20,489 nucleotides of DNA, from the NCBI GenBank assembly GCA_049792815.1, contig JBARBG010000107.1, positions 1 through 20,489 on the forward strand. Reading direction: 5' to 3'. Source of the DNA: DAIDKA01 sp049792815 (GTDB lineage Bacteria > Pseudomonadota > Gammaproteobacteria > Steroidobacterales > Steroidobacteraceae). The notes under the pieces were generated by a model, which was not told where the DNA came from, ran no database searches, and saw only the letters and a program-made list of their open reading frames with translations. Of the stretch, positions 1 to 6,861 are shown piece after piece (the stretch's first letter is position 1; the number at the start of each line of letters is the position of its first letter). Made by a program: the position numbers and the translations under genes.

Positions 1-164
1 GGCGGCGGCTGCCTGCGCGCCTCGCCGCCACCGCCGGCCTGTTCGATGCCTACATCGAACGTATCCGCGATTGGCGCGGCGGCGCCCGTCCGGTGGTTGC
101 TCCAGACCCGCGCTTCGCGCTGGACCGCATCGCCTCTCAGTGGCGGGAACTGCTCGGCACCTGA
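1..164 (+). CDS. 3' end of an unidentified protein (partial)
   Basis: An open frame enters from the left edge (codons starting at position 3) and ends at TGA 162-164, giving the last 53 residues of a protein. The visible tail reads LFDAYIERIRDW, then an Arg/Gly/Pro-rich link, and ends in SQWRELLGT. It looks like an amphipathic C-terminal helix region, but I do not recognise a family. The end of the frame overlaps the end of the convergent TraB/GumN gene by 28 bp, an arrangement that is plausible for two real genes meeting tail to tail. The competing longer plus-strand frame that starts at 71 is the shadow of the TraB/GumN gene. No function is proposed. Confidence 0.55.
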   Translation, partial: RRLPARLAATAGLFDAYIERIRDWRGGARPVVAPDPRFALDRIASQWRELLGT

Positions 165-1030
165 GGGCCCGAGGCCAGCACCGGCGTGCAAGTGATGCCG
201 GCTGCGCGCAGCAGTTCCAGCAGGCCACCCTTGCCCACCACGTGCAGGGCGCCGACGACGACCAGCACATTGTGATCGGCGCTGAGGTAGTTCCTGAGCT
301 GCGGCAGCCAGCGCTGATTGCGGTCGCTGACCAGCACCCGGTACAGCTCCGGAAACTGCTGATACGCGTCCGACAGCTGCGCCGCCAACGCGCCGCTGTC
401 ACCGCTGCGCCAGGCGCCCAGCATCAGGTCGGTTTCATTGCCGGTATCCTTCAGGTCCTGCAACGTCAGTTCCAGGAAGCGCGCCTGATCTTCGGCAGAC
501 ATGTGCTCCAGTTGCCCGAGTTCCTGATCCAGGGTCTCAAGACCGGCCGTGCCGCGGCCGTCGCGCTGGGCACGGGCCACGAGCTGTTCCTCGACCCCTG
601 ACTCCGGGTCGTAGCCCAGTTGCAGATACATGAGATCAGTGAGCGTCAGCGCCACCACCCAGGGCCGCAATATGGACAGCTGCTCCAGGGGCAGGCCGAG
701 CGCAGTGGCCTGCGCGACCAGGTGCGCAAAACGTTCCGGGCCCAGTGCCTGCTGCAGCGACTGGCCCTCGGGATAGCGGCCGTGTTCCATCATCCACTCG
801 GTCATACTGCTGGTGTCGAGCTTCGCCAGGTCCATCTCCATCACCAGTTGGCTGGAATCATCGTAGGCGCGCGTGAACGCACCGGGCAGGGCGCTGTCGC
901 CGGGTTTGAGCAGGTGCACGGACTCGGCCAGATACACCGTATTGTGGGCACCATGCAGCGCCCACACCGGGCTCTGCGCTTGGGCGGTCAGGCTGCCGAG
1001 CAGGCCGAGTGCGAGGAGCCAGTGCCGCAT
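137..1030 (-). CDS. TraB/GumN family exported protein
   Basis: This encodes about 297 residues with an N-terminal signal peptide (MRHWLLALGLLGSLTAQAQ, likely cleaved after Ala-Gln-Ala or close by), so the protein should be periplasmic or outer-membrane attached. The mature part opens with NTVYLAESVHLL, matching the NxxYLxGSxHLL box of the TraB/GumN (PF01963) family, and closes with VVVGALHVVGKGGLLELL, the family's C-terminal VGxxHxxGxxGL box. The family is distantly related to Tiki metalloproteases and its bacterial substrates are mostly unknown. I chose ATG 1030 because it begins the signal peptide directly; an in-frame TTG at 1042 would add MGGF. The gene overlaps the end of cpdA by 43 bp and is probably cotranscribed with it. 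The first family box carries Glu where Gly is usual. Confidence 0.85.
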   Translation of the reverse strand: MRHWLLALGLLGSLTAQAQSPVWALHGAHNTVYLAESVHLLKPGDSALPGAFTRAYDDSSQLVMEMDLAKLDTSSMTEWMMEHGRYPEGQSLQQALGPERFAHLVAQATALGLPLEQLSILRPWVVALTLTDLMYLQLGYDPESGVEEQLVARAQRDGRGTAGLETLDQELGQLEHMSAEDQARFLELTLQDLKDTGNETDLMLGAWRSGDSGALAAQLSDAYQQFPELYRVLVSDRNQRWLPQLRNYLSADHNVLVVVGALHVVGKGGLLELLRAAGITCTPVLASGPQVPSSSRH

Positions 1031-1788
1031 GAATCCACCCAATAAAGTTCAGTGATCACACTGCCGTCAGCCCACAGCTCCAGCGTGCGAAACGCCGGGG
1101 GCCGCGGATCGATGGCGAAATTGTGGGAATGCGGCAGGAACTGGGCGCAGGTGGAGGGCGTCGCCAGCAGCCGCACGCCGCGGCGCAGTGCGTCGAACGA
1201 CTGGTGTATGTGTCCCCACAGAATGCCGCGCACCGTGCGATGCGCGTCGATGATGCGAAAGAAGTCCGCGGCATTGTCCAGGCCGATGTGGTCCAGCCAG
1301 TCGCTGTGAATGGGCACCGGATGATGGTGCAGACACACCAGCACCGGGGTAGTGGCCGTGGCCAGCGCCTGTTCCAGCAGCTGCAGCTGTGCGGGCGCCA
1401 GATGTCCGCCGTCCTGGCCCAATACGCTGGTGTCGAGCAACACCAGGCGCCAACCGCGAAGATCAAGAGTGCCGCGCGTGACAAAGGGTGGCTGGTCCAA
1501 GGCGCGCGACAGGGCCGCCGCATCATCGTGGTTGCCCGGGATGCAGCATACCGGCACACCCAGCGCCGCAAACTCCCGGCGGAACAGCTCGTACCCACGC
1601 GGATCATCGTGAACGACATCGCCGGTGACCACGACGGCATCGGCTCGCCAGCCGTTCGCCTGGGTCTGGGCCAGGGCCTGCAGCAGTGTCTGCCGCAGAG
1701 TTGCCGCCGGCCGCTGGCCGCGCAGCAGCGCCGTTTCATCCCCGGAAAGATGCAGATCGGTGAAATGCAGCAGGCGAAGTGGCGTCAT
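988..1788 (-). CDS. cpdA: 3',5'-cyclic AMP phosphodiesterase CpdA
   Basis: This is a cytosolic calcineurin-like metallophosphoesterase of 266 residues that hydrolyses cAMP to AMP. All metal-binding boxes are present: D-L-H at residues 11-13, GD at 56-57, GNHD at 85-88, HHHP at 154-157 and GHIHQ at 192-196. The stretch LLATPSTCAQFLPHSHNF and the ending FRTLELWADGSV match E. coli CpdA (Icc) closely, which separates it from generic metallophosphoesterases. ATG 1788 is preferred; an in-frame TTG at 1797 would add three residues. No clear Shine-Dalgarno sequence is visible. It is divergent from gap and overlaps the downstream TraB/GumN gene by 43 bp. Whether the cell has an adenylate cyclase and a CRP protein cannot be seen here. 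Confidence 0.93.
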   Translation of the reverse strand: MTPLRLLHFTDLHLSGDETALLRGQRPAATLRQTLLQALAQTQANGWRADAVVVTGDVVHDDPRGYELFRREFAALGVPVCCIPGNHDDAAALSRALDQPPFVTRGTLDLRGWRLVLLDTSVLGQDGGHLAPAQLQLLEQALATATTPVLVCLHHHPVPIHSDWLDHIGLDNAADFFRIIDAHRTVRGILWGHIHQSFDALRRGVRLLATPSTCAQFLPHSHNFAIDPRPPAFRTLELWADGSVITELYWVDSCGTGSSHSACSAA

Positions 1789-1824
1789 GTTGGGCAAATT
1801 CGCGGCGGATTTGCAGTCTGCGGC

Positions 1825-1833
1825 ATCGTAGCA
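1825..1833 (-). promoter_or_regulatory. Possible extended -10 promoter for cpdA
   Basis: Read on the minus strand, the sequence TGCTACGAT fits an extended -10 element (TGn followed by TACGAT). It lies about 37 bp upstream of the cpdA start codon, which would give a leader of roughly 30 nt. No good -35 hexamer is present at 16-18 bp, which is tolerable for an extended -10 promoter. This rests on pattern alone. Confidence 0.3.
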
Positions 1834-1930
1834 GAGCCGCCGCGGCGCGCCTGTGACGGGATCGGCGCATGTTTCATTGCCGCCCCTGCCGTATCTGGGG
1901 GAGAATGCATCCCCTGCCCGTACGCGGCCC

Positions 1931-1936
1931 TATAAA
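1931..1936 (+). promoter_or_regulatory. Possible -10 element for the gap operon
   Basis: TATAAA stands 38 bp before the gap start codon, in the 186-bp divergent cpdA-gap intergenic region. No convincing -35 hexamer lies at the expected spacing, so the call is weak. It is the only A/T-rich hexamer of this type in the interval, and the glycolytic operon needs a promoter between 1789 and 1974. Nothing else in the interval was recognised. Confidence 0.3.
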
Positions 1937-1974
1937 CCTGCTAACACGCTGATAAGTAAAGAGGACTATTTGAC

Positions 1975-2991
1975 ATGGCGATCAAGGTGGGCATCAACGG
2001 ATATGGCCGCATCGGACGTAATGTGCTGCGTGCCCTGTATGAATCCGGTCGCACCGGCGAAATCCAGATTGTCGCCATCAACGATCTTGGGGATGCGAAC
2101 ACCAATGCGCACCTGACCCGCTACGATACCGCCCACGGCCGATTCCCGGGCCAGGTCAGCGTGGACGGCGATTCCATGGTGGTCAACGGCGATCGCATCC
2201 GCGTGCTCGCCGAGCGCGATCCGGCCAAGCTTCCCTGGGGCACGCTGGGCGTGGACACGGTCCTGGAATGCACCGGCCTGTTCACCAGCAAGGCCAAGGC
2301 GGGTCTGCACATCGCCGGCGGCGCCCGTCGCGTGGTGATTTCCGCGCCCGGCGAAAAGGACGTTGATGCCACGGTGGTCTACGGGGTGAACCACACGGTG
2401 CTCAAGTCCAGCCACACCGTCATCTCAAACGCATCCTGCACCACCAACTGCCTGGCGCCGGTCGCCAAGGTGCTCCACAGCCATATCGGCGTGGTGGCCG
2501 GTGTCATGACCACCATCCACTCCTACACCAACGACCAGGTGCTCACGGACGTGTTCCACAAGGACCTGCGGCGCGCTCGCTCGGCCACCATGTCGCAGAT
2601 TCCGACCAAGACCGGCGCCGCCGCCGCGGTGGGACTGGTGCTGCCCGAACTCAATGGCAAGCTCGACGGCTTCGCGGTGCGTGTGCCCACCATCAACGTG
2701 TCGCTCGTGGATCTGAGTTTCACTGCGGCCCGTGCCACCACGGTGGAGGAAATCAACGGCCTGATGAAGGCCGCCGCCGCCGCGGGCGACCTCAAGGGTG
2801 TGCTGGCGTACAACGAGGCGCCGCTGGTCTCCGTGGATTTCAACCACGATGCGCATTCTTCCACCTTTGATGCCACGCTGACCAAGGTGGTCGGGGGCAC
2901 CTTGGCCAAGGTCTGTGCCTGGTACGACAACGAATGGGGATTCTCCAACCGCATGCTTGATACCACCATCGCCTGGTCCAAGGCCGCCTGA
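1975..2991 (+). CDS. gap: Glyceraldehyde-3-phosphate dehydrogenase
   Basis: This 338-residue cytosolic enzyme oxidises glyceraldehyde-3-phosphate to 1,3-bisphosphoglycerate with NAD. The Rossmann box INGYGRIGRN is at residues 7-16. Asp37 follows the second strand (VAINDLGD), as in NAD-preferring enzymes. The catalytic SNASCTTNCLAP is at 151-162 with Cys155, the catalytic His is at 182 (TTIHSYT), and the C-terminal WYDNEWGFSNRM is at 316-327. The N-terminal half resembles erythrose-4-phosphate dehydrogenase (Epd), but the active-site CLAP and the PTKTGAAAAVGLVLPELNGKLDG region follow beta/gammaproteobacterial Gap. A Shine-Dalgarno AGAGGA (1960-1965) lies 9 bp before the ATG. The stop TGA overlaps the pgk ATG by one base (TGATG), so the two should be translationally coupled. 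It heads the gap-pgk-pyk operon. Confidence 0.96.
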   Translation: MAIKVGINGYGRIGRNVLRALYESGRTGEIQIVAINDLGDANTNAHLTRYDTAHGRFPGQVSVDGDSMVVNGDRIRVLAERDPAKLPWGTLGVDTVLECTGLFTSKAKAGLHIAGGARRVVISAPGEKDVDATVVYGVNHTVLKSSHTVISNASCTTNCLAPVAKVLHSHIGVVAGVMTTIHSYTNDQVLTDVFHKDLRRARSATMSQIPTKTGAAAAVGLVLPELNGKLDGFAVRVPTINVSLVDLSFTAARATTVEEINGLMKAAAAAGDLKGVLAYNEAPLVSVDFNHDAHSSTFDATLTKVVGGTLAKVCAWYDNEWGFSNRMLDTTIAWSKAA

Positions 2992-4163
2992 TGCGTGTCC
3001 GGCGCATGACGGACCTCGCGCTGGCCGGCAAGAGGGTGTTGATCCGCGAAGATCTCAATGTTCCGGTGGCCGGCGGCGTCGTGACCAGCGATGCCCGGAT
3101 CCGCGCCGCACTGCCGACGCTGCGCCAGGCCATGGCGGCGGGCGCGAAGGTGTTCGTGATGTCACACCTGGGCCGCCCGGTGGAGGGTGTCTACGACGAG
3201 CAGTTCTCGCTGGCACCGGTGGCGAAGCGGCTCTGCGAACTGCTCGGCACGCCGGTGCCCTTGCGCAAGGAGTGGCTGGCCGGACTGGACTGTGCCCCCG
3301 GGCAGGCGCTGTTGTGTGAGAACGTGCGCTTCAACAAGGGCGAGAAGAAAGACCAGGAGGATCTGGCACGTGCCATGGCCGCGCTGTGCGACGTGTTCGT
3401 GATGGACGCATTCGGCACGGCGCATCGCGCCGAGGCGAGCACCCATGGAGTCGCACGCTTTGCGCCGGTGGCCTGCGCCGGACCGCTGCTCGTGGGCGAA
3501 CTGGAAGCCCTTGAAAAGGCGCTCGACAAGCCGGCTCGGCCGCTGGTCGCCATCGTGGCCGGCTCCAAGGTCTCCACCAAGCTCACGGTGCTGGAGTCGC
3601 TGCTGGCCAAGGTGGATCAGCTGATCGTAGGCGGCGGCATTGCCAATACCTTCCTCGCGGCCACCGGTGTCGCCGTGGGCAAATCGCTGTACGAGAAGGA
3701 CATGCTCGACACGGCGCGCAGGCTTCTGGAGCAGGCCCGGGCGCGTGGCGCCGCCATCCCGCTGCCCACCGATGTGGTCGTGGCCAAGGAGATCGCGGCA
3801 ACCGCGCACGCGCAGGTGCGCCCGGTCGCCGAGGTGCGTCCGGATGAACTCATCCTGGATATCGGCCCGCAGACGGCACAACATCTGGCGCAGGGGCTGC
3901 AGAGCGCCGGCACCATTTTGTGGAACGGTCCGGTCGGCGTCTTCGAATTCGACCAGTTCGGCAACGGCACCCGGACTGTGGCGCGGGCGATTGCCAACAG
4001 CAGGGCCTTTTCACTGGCTGGCGGCGGGGATACTCTCGCGGCCATCGAGAAGTATGATGTGGAAAAGGGAATTTCCTATATCTCCACCGGCGGCGGCGCA
4101 TTCCTCGAATTTGTCGAGGGCAAGACGCTGCCGGCGGTCGCCATTCTGGAAGAACGCGCTTGA
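2991..4163 (+). CDS. pgk: Phosphoglycerate kinase
   Basis: This encodes 390 residues and transfers the acyl phosphate of 1,3-bisphosphoglycerate to ADP, giving ATP and 3-phosphoglycerate. The substrate-binding R-E-D-L-N-V-P is at residues 19-25 and SHLGRP is at 58-63. The nucleotide-side motifs WNGPVGVFEF and GGGDT are near the C-terminus. The start at 2991 is supported by alignment from memory with E. coli Pgk, whose MSVIKMTDL matches MRVRRMTDL here; a second ATG at 3006 is the internal Met. No strong Shine-Dalgarno sequence is seen, and translation probably relies on termination-reinitiation at the TGATG junction with gap. Its stop overlaps the pyk TTG start. It works directly after Gap in the same operon. 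Confidence 0.97.
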   Translation: MRVRRMTDLALAGKRVLIREDLNVPVAGGVVTSDARIRAALPTLRQAMAAGAKVFVMSHLGRPVEGVYDEQFSLAPVAKRLCELLGTPVPLRKEWLAGLDCAPGQALLCENVRFNKGEKKDQEDLARAMAALCDVFVMDAFGTAHRAEASTHGVARFAPVACAGPLLVGELEALEKALDKPARPLVAIVAGSKVSTKLTVLESLLAKVDQLIVGGGIANTFLAATGVAVGKSLYEKDMLDTARRLLEQARARGAAIPLPTDVVVAKEIAATAHAQVRPVAEVRPDELILDIGPQTAQHLAQGLQSAGTILWNGPVGVFEFDQFGNGTRTVARAIANSRAFSLAGGGDTLAAIEKYDVEKGISYISTGGGAFLEFVEGKTLPAVAILEERA

Positions 4164-5644
4164 AGACCGCTAACGGCCCGCAAGAACCCCTCGCCACCCT
4201 CAGGAACCTGAAGCGCACCAAGATCGTCGCCACCGCGGGTCCGGCCACGGATGACCCGAAGGTGCTCATCGACATGATGAAGGCGGGATTAAGCGTGGTG
4301 CGCCTGAATGCCTCGCATGGCACCCGCGCCGATCTGAAACGCCGCCTGGACCTGGTGCGCGCCGCGGCCGCGAAGGCCCAGGAGTGCGTCGGCCTGCTGC
4401 TGGACCTTTCGGGCCCCAAGATCCGCATTGAATGTTTCGCCAACGGCCCGATCCAGCTGGAGGAGGGTGCGCACTTCGCGCTCGACACCGCGCTTGATCC
4501 CAAAGGCGGCGATATCAACGTGGTGGGCACGGCCTACAAGAACCTGCCGCACGATGTGGTGAGCGGGGATGTGCTGCTGCTGTCGGATGGCCAGATCGTG
4601 CTCGACGTGCTCGCCGTGGAGGGCACGCGCATCCAGACCCGCGTGAAGGTCGGCGGTCCGCTGTCGGATCGCAAGGGGCTGAACCGGCAGGGCGGCGGCA
4701 TTTCCGCGCCCGCCCTTTCCGACAAGGATCGTGACGACATCCGGTTCGCCGCCGAGGAAAAGGTCGACTACGTCGCGGTGTCCTTCGCCCGCGACGCGGC
4801 CGACATCAAGCTGGCGCGGCGCCTGGTGCGCGAAGCCGGCGGCGATGCACGCATCGTCGCCAAGATCGAACGCCATGAGGCCATCGAGAACCTGGACAGC
4901 ATCGTCGAAGCCTCCGATGTGGTGATGGTGGCGCGCGGCGACCTGGGTGTTGAGATGGGCTACGCCGAGGTGACCAGCCTGCAGAAGACCATCATCCACC
5001 GTTCGCGGGCCCTGAACCGGGTGGTGATCACGGCCACCCAGATGATGGAGTCGATGATCCAGAACCCGGTGCCCACCCGCGCCGAAGTGTCCGACGTCGC
5101 CAATGCCGTGATGGACGGCACCGACGCGGTGATGCTCTCGGCCGAGACCGCCACCGGCCGCTACCCGCTCAAGGCGGTGGAGGCCATGGCGGATGTCATC
5201 CGCGGAGCCGAGAAGTACCAGTTCGGCCATGCCCGGCCGCGCCAGCGCGATGATGGCTCGATGTTCCAGGGCACCGAGGAAGCCATCGCCATGGCGGTGA
5301 TGTACACGGCCAATCACATGCACGTGAAGGCCATCGTGGCGCTCACCGAGACCGGCGCCACCACCTTGTGGATGTCACGCCTGCGCTCCGACATCCCCAT
5401 CTATGCGTTCTCGCGCAACGAGGCGACCGGCCGGCGCGTGACCATGTACCGCGGCGTGTTTCCGGTGATGTTCGATGTCGTGGGGTGCAACACCGCCGAG
5501 GCCCTCTATAACGCCATCTTCGCGCGCCTTCTGGAGCTGGAGCTGGTGCACCAGGGCGACCTGGTGATCGTGACCAAGGGCGAACTTTCCGGAGTGCAGG
5601 GCGGCACCAACTCCATGCAGATCCTCAAGGTCATTCTTACCTGA
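4160..5644 (+). CDS. pyk: Pyruvate kinase, PykA type
   Basis: This encodes 494 residues and converts phosphoenolpyruvate plus ADP to pyruvate plus ATP. TKIVATAGPAT is at residues 20-30 and the substrate Arg in VVRLNASHG at 46-54. The catalytic Lys lies in VAKIERHEAIEN, the metal Glu in ARGDLGVEMG, and the family signature TATQMMESMI...PTRAEVSDVANAV follows. The C-terminal regulatory domain ends in GDLVIVTKGELSGVQGGTN. SxxNKGxN-like and GDLGVE neighbourhoods favour PykA over PykF. The start is TTG at 4160, sharing TTGA with the pgk stop; GGAAG seven bases upstream is a usable Shine-Dalgarno sequence, and no ATG or GTG lies before the first conserved box. The N-terminus is about 15 residues longer than in E. 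coli PykA. Its own stop overlaps the start of the patatin gene. Confidence 0.96.
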   Translation: MKTANGPQEPLATLRNLKRTKIVATAGPATDDPKVLIDMMKAGLSVVRLNASHGTRADLKRRLDLVRAAAAKAQECVGLLLDLSGPKIRIECFANGPIQLEEGAHFALDTALDPKGGDINVVGTAYKNLPHDVVSGDVLLLSDGQIVLDVLAVEGTRIQTRVKVGGPLSDRKGLNRQGGGISAPALSDKDRDDIRFAAEEKVDYVAVSFARDAADIKLARRLVREAGGDARIVAKIERHEAIENLDSIVEASDVVMVARGDLGVEMGYAEVTSLQKTIIHRSRALNRVVITATQMMESMIQNPVPTRAEVSDVANAVMDGTDAVMLSAETATGRYPLKAVEAMADVIRGAEKYQFGHARPRQRDDGSMFQGTEEAIAMAVMYTANHMHVKAIVALTETGATTLWMSRLRSDIPIYAFSRNEATGRRVTMYRGVFPVMFDVVGCNTAEALYNAIFARLLELELVHQGDLVIVTKGELSGVQGGTNSMQILKVILT

Positions 5645-6828
5645 TGCGCGCGCGACCAGTCGTCGGGCTGGTCCTCACCGGTGGTGGTGCTCGCGCCGCC
5701 TACCAGGTCGGCGTGCTGCAGGCTCTGGCCGAACTGCTGCCGCGCAACCGCAATCCCTTCCCGGTGATCGCCGGCACCTCGGCCGGCGCGGTCTCGGCCA
5801 GCGTTCTGGCCTCGCAGGCCTATCACTGGCACGCGGCCGTGGCGGGCCTGGCGGAGGTCTGGGCAAACTTCCGCGTGTCCCAGGTCTTCAAGGTGGATAC
5901 CGGCCACATGCTGATGGCAGGTGCCCGCTGGCTGGCCGCGCTCGTCTCCGGCGGTGTCGTGGCGACGACACCGCATTCGCTGCTGGACAACTCGCCGCTG
6001 CGCGAACTGCTCACCAACCGGATCGACTGGGCGGGCATACGCACCAGCATCGAGCGCGGCCACCTGCGGGGCCTGGCGCTGAGCAGCACCTGTTATCAGA
6101 CCGGCCAGTCCATCGCCTTTTTCGACGGCGCGGCGAAGATCAACAACTGGGCCCGGACCCAGCGCGCCGGCCGGCGCGAGCCGCTGTCGCTGGATCACCT
6201 GATGGCAAGCGCCGCCATCCCGGTACTGTTTCCGCCGGTGAAGCTCGGCGAGAGCTATTACGGTGACGGCTCCATGCGGCAGCTGAACCCGCTCAGTCCC
6301 GCCATCCACCTGGGCGCGGACCGGCTGCTCATCATCGGCGTGCGCGCCCGTCGCGAGGCGGGAGTGATGGCGGAGAACGGCCCAGAGCCTGTGCCCTCGC
6401 CGGGCCAGATCTTCGGCTTCATGCTCGACACGCTGTTCACCGACCAGGTCTACGCCGATGTCGAGCAGACCGACCGCTTCAACCAGCTGGTCGACACGCT
6501 GCCCGACGGGGCCTCGATGCAGACCCGGGTGCTGAAGCATGTGGACACGCTGATGCTCGCACCCAGCGTCGATCCGCGCGTCATCGCCGCGCGGCACGTC
6601 AAGGACATGCCGCGCGGGCTGCGTACCCTGCTGCACGTGATCGGCGCCAAGGATGCCGGCGGCAGCCAGCTGGCCAGCTACCTGATGTTCGAGGCCGGTT
6701 TCACCCGCGAGCTGATCTCCCTGGGGTACCGGGACGCCATGCAGGCCCGCGACACCTTGCTCGATTTCATGAACGGGCAGCCCATGGGCCAGCCGGCCAT
6801 GGTCTCAACGCGGGTCCTCCTCAAGTAA
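5644..6828 (+). CDS. Patatin-like phospholipase
   Basis: This 394-residue protein has the patatin (PF01734) Ser-Asp dyad hydrolase fold. The oxyanion-hole glycines are in TGGGARAAYQVGVL (residues 12-25), the nucleophile Ser46 in GTSAG (44-48), and Asp208 in the D-G-S motif (208-210). Family members hydrolyse acyl groups from phospholipids or neutral lipids. I see no clear signal peptide, so it is likely cytosolic or peripheral to the inner membrane. Ala replaces the usual Gly in the GGGxRG box (GGGARAAY), as in many RssA/YchK-like bacterial members. The ATG overlaps the pyk TGA (TGATG), so it is coupled to the glycolytic genes. Its substrate and any link to glycolysis are unknown. Confidence 0.9.
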   Translation: MRARPVVGLVLTGGGARAAYQVGVLQALAELLPRNRNPFPVIAGTSAGAVSASVLASQAYHWHAAVAGLAEVWANFRVSQVFKVDTGHMLMAGARWLAALVSGGVVATTPHSLLDNSPLRELLTNRIDWAGIRTSIERGHLRGLALSSTCYQTGQSIAFFDGAAKINNWARTQRAGRREPLSLDHLMASAAIPVLFPPVKLGESYYGDGSMRQLNPLSPAIHLGADRLLIIGVRARREAGVMAENGPEPVPSPGQIFGFMLDTLFTDQVYADVEQTDRFNQLVDTLPDGASMQTRVLKHVDTLMLAPSVDPRVIAARHVKDMPRGLRTLLHVIGAKDAGGSQLASYLMFEAGFTRELISLGYRDAMQARDTLLDFMNGQPMGQPAMVSTRVLLK

Positions 6829-6861
6829 GATAAGCGCTTCGCACGACAGCTAGGGAATCTC

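Noticed and set aside
1838..1852. GC-rich partial palindrome in the cpdA-gap intergenic region
   Set aside because: The CCGCCGCGGCG-like string recurs by composition (also near 9320) and gives no spacing or context that suggests an operator.
5506..6636. 376-codon open frame on the minus strand
   Set aside because: It is antisense to the end of pyk and most of the patatin gene and has no recognisable motif.
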